DNA of 64,000 nt, from assembly GCA_964017065.1 (NCBI GenBank), contig OZ024783.1:4182816-4246815 (forward strand), read 5' to 3'. Below, one piece after another: positions 23,401 to 33,891 of this stretch. Both the position numbers and the translations under genes were made by a program. Position 1 is the stretch's first letter. Each line of letters begins with the position of its first letter. Source of the DNA: Haliclona indistincta (Eukaryota > Porifera > Demospongiae > Haplosclerida > Chalinidae). The notes under the pieces are model-generated. The model did not search any database. It worked only from the letters and a program-made list of their open reading frames with translations, and was not told the DNA's origin.

Positions 23401-25327
23401 CAATGTGTATTGACATATTACCATTGTCATCTGGTAATGCTGGGTCACAACCATGCTCTGTAATCAGATACTTGACTATATCCATGTGACCTTTCTCACA
23501 AGCATAATGCAAAGGTGTCCTGCCATATCTTCCTCTACTGTTTGGATTACAGTGTTGTTCAATGATAAGGTACTTGACAACCACTAGTTGCCCTAAAACA
23601 CAAGCTATGTGTATTGGCATATAACCATCATCATCTGGTAACGCTGAGTCACAACCTTGCTCTGTAATCAGATACTTGACTATATCCATGTGACCATTCC
23701 CACCAGCACAATGCAAAGGTGTTATACCATATTTACCTCTACTGTTTGGATCACAGTGTAGTTCATTGATAAGGTACTTGACAACTACTAGTTGCCCTAT
23801 AAGACAAGCAATGTGTATTGACATATTACCATTGTCATCAGATAATGCTGGGTCGCAACCATGCTCTGTAATCAGATACTTGATTATATCCATGTGACCA
23901 TCCCCACAAGCACAATGCAAAAGTGTTGTACCATATTTTCCTCTACTGTTTGGATCACAGTGTTGTTCAGTGATAAGGTACCTGACAACTACTAGTTGCG
24001 CAAAAAGACAAGCAGTGTTTATTGGCATATCACCATCATCATCTGGTAACGCTGGGTCACAACCATGCTCTGTAATCAGATACTTGATTATATCCATGTG
24101 ACCATCCCCACAAGCACAGTGCAAAGGCGTTATACCATAATTTCCTCTACTGTTTGGATCACAGTGTAGTTCAGTGATAAGGTATTTGACAACTACTAGT
24201 TGTCCTAAAAGACAAGCAATGTGTACTGGCATATTACCGTTGTCATCAGGTAATGCTGGGTCGCAACCATGCTCTGTAATCAGATACTTGATTATATCCA
24301 TGTGACCATTCTCACAAGCACAATGCAAAGGTGTCCAACCATATTTTCCTCTACTGTTTGGATCACAGTGTTGTTCAATGATAAGGTACTTGACAACCAC
24401 TAGTTGCCCTAAAAGACAAGCAATGTGTATTGACATATTACCATTGTCATCTGGTAATGATGGGTCACAACCGTGCTCGGTAATCAGATACTTGATTATA
24501 TCCATGTGACCATTCTTACAAGCACAATGCAAAGGTGTCCTGCCATAATTTCCTCTACAGCTTGGATGACAGTGTTGTTCATTGATAAAATACTTTACAA
24601 CTATCAATTGACCACCAAGGCAAGCAATGTGAATTGTCATATCATTATCTTTATTTGGTAATGCTGGATCACAACCTAGCTCTTCGATGAGATAATGGAT
24701 TCTAACGTGATCTATTTTTATATCTTCATCTATTGCATTATGCAACAGAGTCATGCCTTTTTGGTCCATACTGTTTGGATTATAATTTTTCTCAGTTATA
24801 AGGTATTTGACTTTATCAATTTGTTTATTCAAGAGCACAGAAAGTAGTGATACTTTCTTTTCAATTGAAAAATTTGCATCACAATGATGGTCAGTTATGA
24901 GATATTTGACTAACTCTAGACTACCTCCCAGACAAGCATAGACCAAAGAATTGAGACCATGATCACATGAATCCAGTGGATCACAATTTTGTTCTGTGAT
25001 AAAGTACTGTGCCATTATCAAGCTACCACCATAAGCAGCATAGTGCAATGGACTTTGCCCCTCACTATCACAGCATTGACTACTGCAGCCATACTTGTCT
25101 ATCAGGATAGCTACAATGTCCATCCAGCCATTGAGTGCAGCCAAGTGCAGCAAAGAAGCATCAGAGGACATGGAATCAGGTTTGAAAGGAGGTATTACAT
25201 TGTAAGATGTTCGTACAGCAGCTGGTTGCTGTAGGTTAGGAAGCAATTGCAATGCTTTATCATGGTCTCTTTGTTTAAAGGCTTCTACACATGTGAACTT
25301 GGGCTCTTCAAGATCAGTGGCTTCCAT
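17486..25327 (-). CDS. Ankyrin-Roc-COR-Death protein, locus 2 (complete, kinase-less DAPK1-like)
   Basis: Four exons join in frame: 25327-18095, 18045-17985, 17920-17795 and 17745-17486, each with GT-AG introns of 49-74 bp, giving 2,559 residues. Residues 1-55 are a conserved head (VEAFKQRDHDKALQLLP). About 53 ankyrin repeats follow, to residue 1758. Roc has P-loop GNSGTGKS at 1800-1807, G3 DLAGQ at 1855-1859 and G4-like GSHVD at 1922-1926. COR spans roughly 1960-2330. After a Thr/Pro-rich linker the last exon (2474-2559) reads as a Death domain: VYQWFPLGVRLGLSFPTLKTIE, then MLDTWLKG and LRQLNPSI. DAPK1 in animals has kinase-ankyrin-Roc-COR-Death; here no kinase is seen. An intracellular scaffold or GTPase in death or immune-type signalling is inferred. 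A large exon with three tiny 3' exons is unusual. Confidence 0.93.
20030..25165 (-). repeat. Coding ankyrin tandem array of locus 2
   Basis: About 25 tandem 204-bp dimers, each coding two 34-residue ankyrin repeats, plus diverged flanking repeats. Almost every unit keeps CDPNSRGKYGRTPLHCAC and the ITEHGCDPALPDD linker. Uniformity is highest in the middle, as expected from repeated unequal exchange or conversion. Such arrays are prone to collapse in assemblies, so the true copy number may differ. Confidence 0.88.
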
Positions 25328-25339
25328 AACTCATTTAGG
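25314..25339 (-). promoter_or_regulatory. Splice acceptor and overlapping upstream mini-ORF at the locus 2 start
   Basis: A TTTCCAG acceptor ends just before 25339, so the start lies at the beginning of an exon behind a 5' UTR intron. An upstream ATG at 25334, 7 nt before the main ATG, opens a 6-codon frame (MSYGSH, stop) overlapping the main start. Locus 3 has the same arrangement. A translational brake or leaky scanning is inferred, not shown. Confidence 0.5.
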
Positions 25340-25483
25340 CTGGAAAGATATAAGAATAAAGGTCAACTCAATTACAAGTACATGTGTTCATGTTTTGTAG
25401 TTTGTTATACGAGCATATCGATAAGTAACATCCAACACTAATTCTACACTTGTGATAATAATATTGAAGTCTAAAGTCAGCTG

Positions 25484-26345
25484 CCATGTGCTGTTGCTAC
25501 TTGGAAATTGGGCCTTTCTTTGCTCGTTGTGGCTTGCTATTTCCTACTTATACATTAATCCACTCTTTGTCTTGCCCGTCTCCACCTAAAACGAGCGAGC
25601 GTTCATGGTCATGTTCATTAGAGAGATTAAGTTGCACGTCACGTGAAACTTAACGTGTACGCAGAACCTGTAATTCACGTTAGACGTTACAGGTAGCTTT
25701 CCATTGGCAATTAAGATTCGCGTTTACCTGTGCTGAGCGCTCGGGCGACTGGATAAGCAGGAAGACGACTAACTGTCAAAAATTTAGCTTTTGCATTCAG
25801 AGTGGATCGAAAGGTAAGCAAAAACGTCATGAATTGAATAACAGCTACACAAGTCGGTAGCTATGCGCGAACTATAGCACTTCGAGCCGAGCAGTGCAGA
25901 GGCTTGATTGAATATCATACGCTCGATGAAACTATGGTCGCTCCTGTTCTGACGACTCGCCTGGGCGAAGGACAGCATGTACAAGCATTTCAACAAGTCG
26001 AGTGTGTAGAGCAGGCATCAAGCAACAGTTTAGTTTAAAGCAAACGTGGATCTGATGAAACTCAGAGCTGCAAAATGTTCAGGGAAACAGCCAACCTGTA
26101 GAAGGGGGTCTAGACATACGTAACGGGTAAAATCAACGGGTAGCCAGCAAATTGTACCTGACTTGTAGCGCTCACGTGATCATTTACACGTTTCGCGTTA
26201 CACGTACTGAATGAAAGACGTGCAACTTAATCTCGCTAATATCTACAGTTGAACGCTCCTTCCCCTATATGCACCCAATATTATACAGAGGTCTTTTTCT
26301 TGCAAGGAAGATTTGAGTCACCTTGCAGTCACTATTTTATTCACA
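25484..26345 (+). pseudogene. Divergent neighbour gene of locus 2, split by a MITE
   Basis: The start (MCCYLEIGPFFARCG, then SLSCPSPPKT) matches the intact 138-codon ORF at 58015-58431, which sits in the same divergent position next to locus 3. Similarity stops at 25616, where an inverted-repeat element begins. It resumes at 26250 (TATACAGAGGTCTTTTTCTTGCAAGG region) and continues to about 26326, after which the copies diverge. The coding frame is destroyed by the insertion and small indels. The product is unknown. Confidence 0.65.
25617..26240. mobile_element. MITE, 624 bp, inserted in the divergent neighbour gene
   Basis: Terminal inverted repeats of about 24 bp contain GAGATTAAGTTGCACGTC at both ends. 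The paralogous ORF at 58015-58431 gives the uninterrupted sequence, proving insertion. No coding capacity is seen. A clear target duplication could not be assigned. Confidence 0.75.
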
Positions 26346-26509
26346 TGATTAAAGAATTAATGGAATATTAATGCATTAAAGTGCTCCATACTTTATGGTC
26401 TATTAGGTCACATATATCTGCCGCTTGGTGCGTTGAAAAAACTTCTTATTAGGCAGTTTTTGTACAAGCCACATGGCCACGCATGCACGTAAGCTGTACT
26501 AGGGCTGTA

Positions 26510-26984
26510 GTCTCGCGAGCCAGACGTTCCGGGGGTGGGAATCTCTGGTCACTAACGCCAGGTTTTCGTGGCACAATGGAATGTAATCAATGTCACGTCA
26601 CGCTTTGAAATCACGTGTTTAGTCCACGTCACCAGTCTAGTTAGCAAGCGTGTAGCATGTTAACGATGTTCATGATCGCTGGAGCAGTCACGAGTCAACA
26701 AGAGAACCATTGCATGAACATGATTTCACATAGAATACACTGTCAGCAGCATCCAGAACAACGAGTAGCAGGCATTAGCCGTCAAGACTTTTCACGACAT
26801 ACACGCCAGTTTTGCCAGCTAAAAAGCTCTGTCAACAGCTTCATGCACAATCGCGCCCCATAGTCACATGAAAACCTACGCAATTGATTGCTTTTGAGGG
26901 CGCGCCGGAATGTTGGCGTCGCTCACAAAAACCTGGCGTTAGTGACCAGATGTTCTCACCCTCGGAACGTCTGGCCCGCGAGAC
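26510..26984. mobile_element. MITE, 475 bp, 60-bp terminal inverted repeats, 13-bp flanking duplication
   Basis: The ends read GTCTCGCGAGCCAGACGTTC and its inverse, with about 60 bp of inverted similarity. The 13-bp direct repeat TACTAGGGCTGTA lies on both sides (26497-26509 and 26985-26997). The ends resemble those of the element at 48827-49225, which is flanked by TA. No transposase is encoded. Confidence 0.78.
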
Positions 26985-26997
26985 TACTAGGGCTGTA

Positions 26998-27649
26998 CAA
27001 ATCACGCACGCAATTCATTTTCTGCTGTTTCACAGTTGTAGGTTCCTTGGAATAATAAGCTCCTGTTCTTACTAACTGAATCCAGTTTGAAATGGTTTGG
27101 TAACAAATGACAATTTGAGACCTTTAAAGTGCATTGAATTTGCTTCAGAAAATCGTTCATCGAAGGCGAATTCAATGCACATTGTGCGTGTTCACAATAC
27201 AAGTCAGAAACAACTTGAGAAACAAATTAACATTACCGCTGTCACGTGACTCAGTGTACATTATAATTATTTTACCAGGCCTGACAATGTGTTAGACCAA
27301 AATAATTATGTATTAACCGGTCATGTTCTGACATTATTGAAATTCATGAAAAATCAGTGTTTACAACAACTACATAATGTTTAATCATCATCTGAGCCAT
27401 TGTCTAAGTAGTTACTGCTGACGTCATCTTCAGATACAAATAAATGGTCCCACTCATCAAGATTTATCGAGTTATTATTTGGTTTGACTGGGAATTGTAA
27501 TGACAAGAACCGTGCACATGATCTGATCTCTTGAGCAGTATCATCTTGTATGCTCATCTTCAACATTGTCTGAATCTGTTGACCCGTCCATAAGGAAACT
27601 GTCAAACTGGTTCTTCCACTTGGTGAGTGTATTTATCGATACTTGCCTC
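26998..27649. other. Intergenic, no gene recognised
   Basis: A 74-codon minus-strand frame (27605-27381) ends in an acidic tail (FVSEDDVSSNYLDNGSDDD). It could be a terminal exon, but no upstream exon was found. Confidence 0.35.
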
Positions 27650-28085
27650 AGGGGGTTCCAGTGGCGGAAATTTTCGGCCCCAGGCCGGTTTTTTACATAG
27701 CCCCAATATCCACACGTCATAACGTGTCATATAATGATATTCACAAGTCAAACTATTTAATATTCATGAAAAAGATGACGATCGAGACTATTGCGTACAC
27801 GTAGCTCATTGTCAATAGCGCGGGTGCTTAATTCAGCCTAGTATCGATCGCGATTATGCAGAACACTGCTCCAGCAGCAGAGACCAGAAAGCGACGGCAC
27901 TACCGCTGTGAATGTGGCCAAGATTAAGCCACTACCACTTTTCAGAGCACAAGCGCAGTACTCGTCACAGAAAAGCACCCCGGCGATACTGCTAAAACTC
28001 CACGATTGCATGGATAGCTTCTTTCGACGGAAGAACAACACTTAAGAGCTGAGTGCAGCTGAATCTACTGAATCTACTGCAGAAG
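27650..28085. mobile_element. Relic of the Mutator-like family (third copy)
   Basis: It starts AGGGGGTTCCAGTGGCGGAA and keeps the family order: GACCC/GGCCC block, AATGATATTCA, ATCGATCGCG, then a frame coding RKRRHYRCECGQ and, after a frameshift, HYHFSEHKRSTRHR. The zinc-finger-like segment is shared with elements A and B. The right end is unclear. Confidence 0.5.
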
Positions 28086-28092
28086 CTGGTGA

Positions 28093-28440
28093 TTGAGTAG
28101 AATAATAACTACCTGGCTCTGGACAAGCTGCATTATGCTGGCCACGCCTCCAGTCCACACCCTTTTCAGCATATATAATCGACATCTTTTACCTGCACTT
28201 TACAGTGTATGCAAAAATTCCCTACCGGCAAGAGCGATAGAAGAAGATACATCTCCTTTTGCCAGAGCGCCAAAAAATGGCATGCCCAATCCCGCCCGCC
28301 CCAAACCCACCTATGGGGCTCTCAGTGATTGCAGAGTACGAAATAATTTTGTTCCAAATACGCCAAGTGCTATTGGAGTGTGGCTACAGCCATTTTCCGT
28401 GCAAAACGGGCAAGTAATAGCCAGAACACTGTACATTACA
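28093..28440 (+). repeat. Dispersed repeat with a conserved short frame, copy 1
   Basis: The sequence is repeated in inverse orientation at 34620-34925. Both copies encode a similar frame (ARAxEEDTSPFARAPKN, then VRNNFVxNTxSAIGVWL). The frame is conserved despite many base differences, but with two copies this may just be repeat similarity. No domain recognised. Confidence 0.5.
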
Positions 28441-29096
28441 TAGGCGTAGGAAGATGCAAATGAATGAGGGGGCACTGTTTTATATAGAACACTTGAGCAG
28501 GGGGTCTGGGGGGCTGCTCCCCCCAGATGTTGGAGCAAAATCGACTTTTGCATCACTTTCGTTTCCGTTTTTAGACATTACAGAGAGCTTTTTTATTGAA
28601 GAAAAATGATTCTATTTTATCCAAAATTATTAATATCCCCTCTTCTTGTGTAAATAATGTAGCTACACCAATCTGCTCTGTGCAGCATTCAGAAGGTCGT
28701 TAACTGCGCGGCATTCAGAAGGACACTGGTTGGCTACATGTACTTCTGACGCAGGCACCAGAACCGACAGGGATCGAGACTGAGACGGTGATTCTGCACC
28801 GCGCGCCCTTGGTAGTAGTACGATTGTCCTCTGGCTCTGACAGACGATCAGCGTCAGGCTCGTCTTCGTTATTAACGTCAGACTCGTGACTGCTCGCTCA
28901 ACGAAAGATTTTTAGCTAAGTCATCTGCTTAGCTAGATAGTTTTGGCGGTGGTAAAGATAGAGAAGACATCGTTTAAGAGCTCCTAGACCTTATCATGGG
29001 CGTTCTCTGGCTAAGCTACACGTGGGTTGTGGGTGTGGCTTTAATGAAAACTTGGAGGGGCACGTGCCCCCTGTGCCCCCCCGGTTTCTACGCCTA
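28441..29096. mobile_element. MITE-like element, 656 bp, TAGGCGTAG ends
   Basis: Left end TAGGCGTAGGAA and right end TTTCTACGCCTA are inverted. Both ends have internal G/C-run blocks (GGGGTCTGGGGGG on the left, GTGCCCCCC on the right). No coding capacity. Confidence 0.6.
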
Positions 29097-29336
29097 TGCA
29101 TTAAAGTAAAGTAGAAAAGTTTTAATAAAAAAACTAAAAAGTGTAGGGATGACACTTGCAAAAGTAAAGGAACAAGATGGGATGATGCTTGCAAAAGTAA
29201 AGGAACAAGATGGAATGCTGCTTGCAAAAGTAAAGGAACAAGATTGGATGATGCTTGCAAATATAAAAGTCCCAAGTATCCCTACATCAGCGGCTTGCTG
29301 CGATGACGTGCAACTGACAGATGCGGAATCCTCTTC

Positions 29337-29455
29337 CTATACCTTTACAACCGTCAATTACTTAATCAGACTGCGTCCTCCAAACCACAGATATATACCT
29401 CTAGTTATTTACAACCGTCAACTACTTCATCGGACTGCGTCCTCCAAACACTGAT
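29337..29455. repeat. Minisatellite, ~59-bp unit, left block
   Basis: Two copies contain ACTTCATCGGACTGCGTCCT followed by CCAAA. The same unit recurs at 32225-32400 in the same orientation and at 39887-40160 in the opposite orientation. Confidence 0.75.
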
Positions 29456-32213
29456 TGGGGCGAGCCTGAGCGAGCCCCACACTGGTCGAAAAGGCTCCCC
29501 CGCGATCTATGTATCTATGTATATATACGTACGTCATTCCGTAAATGCCATCACGTTCTATTTTATCGAACACTTTAAATTTACCACGTGTGTTCAAAGT
29601 TACTAATACTCTGACTGACTACTTGTATAATCTGTACAACAGTCATTAACCCTCGGCGCATGCGCGAGGGTTACGGTACTTGCTTTGTCGTTCGGTCGGT
29701 CTGTCTGTCTGTCTGTCTCTTCTGCTACAGAGATCAGCGATCGCTTCTACGCGTCAACTAAGGTATGAACAGGCTAAGCATGACCATGGCTTGCAATGTG
29801 ACTCGTGGATTATGCTAAACTGCTTTCGTTCTCGAGTTATGTATGGCTGGCTCACCTTGCATGACCTGACGGCCATCTTAGACTTCTCTGACAACAAACG
29901 CGCCCATAGTTGACTACCTAGGTACTTGTAGATTCCATCTAAACAGCAGGACAGCTCTGGGGGTACGTAGACATCTCAAGAAAAAGCTTATCAAAGCCAA
30001 GAGCAATGGCTACCTACTGAGTGTTCACGGTCACGCCCACTTGACACACCTTGTCTCGGTTGTGGTCAGCACTTTGCTGTCTTCTGGTTAGCAGTGCAGT
30101 TTCAATAGCTAACAGGTTGGCTTTAGCTGCAAAGCTCCTTCTGCAAACCAAAACTAAGGAGCTAACTCTACAATGTGCAACACGCCGAGGGTTTCGTGAA
30201 GTCTGTTCATTATGGATCCGGCCTCCAAGAAGGAGGAGCAACTATTGAAAAGGAGAATACGCGAAAGAGTTCGCCGAGCTGCTGAAACCGCTGAGGAAAA
30301 GGAGCTGCGATTGAGCAAGCGTAGAGTTCGTGATAAGGCGCGGCGTGCAGAGCGTACTGCTCAGCAAAGAGAAGAAGCTCTACAACAGCTGCGACGCCAA
30401 CAGCAAGAGCGATGTGCTGATGAGACAAGTGAGCAAAGAGAAGACAGGCTACAGCTGATGAGAGATCAACAACGTACACGACGTGCTGCTGAGAGTGATG
30501 AACAGAGAGAACTGAGACAGGCTACAGCTGATGAGAGATCAAGAACATGAACGCCGTGCTGCTGAGGATTTGTCGCTGAGAAACGGTAGACTGCAACGCT
30601 TGCGAGAGAGTCGGGAAAGACAAGAAGATCGTTCGCAAGTTTCTCCTCTTGACCAGCCTGCCGTCAGAGCAAAAGTGCTAAAATTTCATCAGTCTTTAAT
30701 CGAAATAGAGGAGCCTTTATGCCTGACATGTCTAGAAAGTTTTCCTGGATTGACTGTATCTTCTGATGAATGCACCAGATGTCGCCGTGATGATTCTACA
30801 CCAAAGTTGTACTCTGATGCCAACAACATGAACCCTGGAGAAGTACCTCCACAACTACAGGTAATTACTGTAGTTACTATGTACTGTAGTTAAAAATTAA
30901 TTATGATTCCTTCTCACTGTTATTGCAGGGTTTAACTCCAGTAGAAGAAATGCTTATTTCGGCAGTTCTACCAATTATGACACTTTATCGGCTACCTCAT
31001 GGTCAATATGGCTACAGTGGGCATATCATCAACCTACCTCAAGACGTTGCCTCTCTTGCAGACAAGCTGCCTCGTACACCTGCTGATCTTGATGTTGTTG
31101 TCATTCGTAAGGAAGGTGCAGTGGGACATCACCGCGATTTTCGTGTAAGAAGATCAGTTGTACTACATGCTCTAGAGTGGTTGACTATAAATAACACCTA
31201 CTATCGTAATGTGACTATTGATCACGATGTGTTAGCTCTTCTTCCTATTGATGGACATCTTTCTGGGCTTGTTACAATGTCAGTACAGTCAGATGAATTG
31301 GAGCCATCAGCACAGCAAGACAAGATACCCCTCTTGCCAGTACTTTCATTCCAATGCCTACTACTGGTCGTACTGAACAACAAACTATCAGACAGTCTGT
31401 ACAGCAGCAACAGCGCACATGAACCAGCAATTCTCTCTTGGCCGTCATCAAGTGGTTCACCCATTAATGAGTTCACTACTGAAGTTGAAAGACCTAAAAA
31501 GGACTTGGAACAAAAGGAAGAAAAATTTAAAAACATGGCTAGAAAGGAAAGAGATCATGGAATGAATGCAAAGAAGAGGCTGCTCGAAGTCAACCAAAAT
31601 TTAGTTGAGGCAAATCAATATATTAAACGGTTGAAAACTACCTTAGAAAAGCAAGACAGGGAATGTAGTGATCTCAGGAGCAATCTTCATTTCTATCAAG
31701 ACAGAGATAGAAGGATGAAGGAGACATTAAAACAAAATGAAGAAGAAATCTGGAGATTGAAAAGGATGTTTATTGTTTTGAACAAGAGGAACGAAAAAGG
31801 AGAAATGATGAAAAAGAGAGAGAAAGCGCTGAAAGGAGAAATAGAGAAATTGAGATGGACATCAAACACAGAGTCAGAATTGAAGAAGAAGAACGTGAAC
31901 GAATACGAATGGATATACAATCAAAGAAATTTTCATTCACAGGAGTGTACAATAAATAACAAGCTGTAGTACCTTAATCTTGTGAATAGTGCGTTATGAT
32001 AAATCATAATACGTAAAATTATTATTCACCATGACAATCATAAAGACACTAGAAACTAGATCTATACTATAGCATGACTGCATACTCCTCGTGGGCTAAT
32101 TCGTTTAATTAAAAATTATACTAATGATTAGCTGATACATTACATAGCCAAGAAGGGCTGGCAGCATAATTTTATTTCAAATTTCAAATATACACTCGCT
32201 CAGGCTCGCCCCA
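29456..32213 (+). mobile_element. Truncated Helitron-like segment bounded by 19-bp inverted ends
   Basis: TGGGGCGAGCCTGAGCGAG at 29456-29474 is inverted at 32195-32213. The segment carries the N-terminal part of a Helitron protein (next entry) but no Rep or helicase motifs, so it is non-autonomous. A GGGGC...GCCCC hairpin sits at the left end. Whether these ends are true Helitron termini is not certain. Confidence 0.5.
30212..31969 (+). pseudogene. Helitron ORF N-terminal region (DUF6570-like) joined to coiled-coil sequence
   Basis: Exon 1 (30212-30860) starts MDPASKKEEQ and has Arg/Glu-rich repeats (RRVRDKARRA, EQREDRLQLMRDQQ), as at the N-terminus of animal Helitron proteins. A frameshift falls near 30520. 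A Cys box (CLTCLESF..CTRCRRDD) precedes a GT-AG intron 30861-30928. Exon 2 has the DUF6570-type stretch (LTPVEEMLISAVLPIMTLYRLPHGQYGY, LPRTPADLDVVVI). After two frame changes the Helitron-like WPSSSGSPINEFTTE appears. At about 31480 similarity stops and a Lys/Glu-rich coiled coil (VERPKKDLEQKEEKF onward) takes over to the stop. Rep and helicase domains are missing. The coiled coil may be captured host sequence. Confidence 0.72.
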
Positions 32214-32224
32214 CATTGCTTTAA

Positions 32225-32400
32225 CAATCGTCCAGTATCTCTAGTTATCTGTCAACTACTTCATCGGACTGCGTCCTCCAAAACAGATACCTCTAGTTAT
32301 TTACAACCGTCAATTACTTCATCGGACTGCGTCTTCCAAAACACAGACACCTCTGGTTATTTACAACTGTCAACCACTTCATCGGACTGCGTCCTCCTTC
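32225..32400. repeat. Minisatellite, ~59-bp unit, right block
   Basis: Three copies of the unit containing CTTCATCGGACTGCGTC, preceded by CTCTAGTTAT. They have the same orientation as the left block although the surrounding arms are inverted. Confidence 0.75.
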
Positions 32401-32600
32401 AAGCCGCTGATGTAGGGATACTTGGGACTTTTATATTTGCAAGCATCATCCCATCTTGTTCCTTTACTTTTGCAAGCAGCATTCCATCTTGTTCCTTTAC
32501 TTTTGCAAGCATCATCCCATCTTGTTCCTTTACTTTTGCAAGTGTCATCCCTACACTTTTTAGTTTTTTTATTAAAACTTTTTTACTTTACTTGTTCCTG

Positions 32601-33865
32601 TTACTTTTTTGAACACTATCAGTTTGAATTTATTAGCTGTATTCTATGCTAGCTTTTGTTTTATTTTTACAACTCTGTGAGCAGCAAGTATACTAGTTTA
32701 GTAGATCAGAGGGTGCATAGCCTCTAGACCGGCAGAGAGTCAAGGAACATGGAATGTTATTATCGGCAATCACAACTTGAGAATAATGAAATTAGTTAGA
32801 GAGGTTGAGAGTATGAGTTGACAACATGATATTTCTTACAACTGTAATGGATGAAGAAGAGACTAACACTAACAACTCAATGGAACACTATGATGATCAT
32901 GGCTGCAAGCCAGTCCGTAAACTAGTCCCAGGCTTCAGCATGTTGATGTCGATATCACGATAAGAGGCTTCTAGCTTTTTACAATGACCATTGACCAATG
33001 TCCAGTTGTCAACAGCACAGGGGTCCTATGGGTACAGCTTACGCCGGGTAGAGTAAGAAACGTTTTAGCTAGCCTAGCTAGCTAGATCGGGTACGTAGCA
33101 GATCACCGTCGTCCGGTTCGCGTTTGCCGTGGGTCATGATGTCAGCATAGACAGATCAGTGTTACCCAGGGTATAGTATACTGCTTGTTCATACCTCTAG
33201 GCTCTAGCTTGCGCGCTGAAGCGCCCAGAGCAGAGAGAAAGCGAGAACCGAGCTCAGTTTTAAAACTGATGTGGGCGGAGTCAATGATCAGCAGCGACTA
33301 GAGGGTTAATTAATGGAGTCACTCTAACAGTCCAAAACGGTCCAAAAACCATGTTTTTCAAGGATTACTCGCTTCTAGTAGTGTTTGATGCCTATCTAAG
33401 AAGTAAGTGCACTATTCCAGATATATACACGTGCGATGGTGCAGGTTTGATAGTCATTCGTTAACTCAGGACAGCGCTAGGCTTACCGAAAGAAGAAAGA
33501 AAGAAGAAAGAAGATGAACAATTCGCGTGGGCGGCGATTTCAGTTTACCACTTTAGAAACGTCTGCCCGCTTCGCAAAGGGTATTTCCATGCTCAGAACA
33601 ATCGCCTGATCAATCCTAGACGTCTGGAATCTCGAGAAACGCTAAAACAGCGAAGATCTGCAATGGCCTCCCTGAGAGTCGCCATCTTGATTTTTGTCGT
33701 CAAGCAAGCAGTCCCAGCGACTTTCATAGACTTACTACAAGCACTCGCACTTCATATTCCCTCAGAGATAATTAAAATGCAGTAGAAATGTATAACAGTA
33801 GAGATATGTGCGAAAACTCATTTTCACACATCAGTAGCCGCCATCTTAGTTCGAGGTCATCCCTA
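32601..33865. other. Intergenic, no gene seen
   Basis: Contains a GAAA/AAGAAG-rich stretch at 33489-33515 and short frames without domains. A 40-codon acidic frame at 32848 (MDEEETNTNNSMEH) has no supporting exon structure. Confidence 0.4.
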
Positions 33866-33867
33866 CA

Positions 33868-33891
33868 TATCATTGCCGATCGGCAATGATA
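33868..33891. repeat. Perfect 24-bp palindrome
   Basis: TATCATTGCCGATCGGCAATGATA; it lies at the outer edge of the inverted-repeat element that follows. Confidence 0.7.

Larger units (their letters stand above)
29098..32600. mobile_element. Composite element with ~195-bp inverted-repeat arms
   Basis: Arms 29098-29296 and 32402-32600 are near-perfect inverted copies. Each holds three direct repeats of a ~36-bp unit (GCAAAAGTAAAGGAACAAGA type) and ends inwardly with CCCTACATCAGCGGCTT. Inside the arms lie minisatellite blocks and a truncated Helitron. Another member of this family sits around 39887-41100. Confidence 0.72.
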
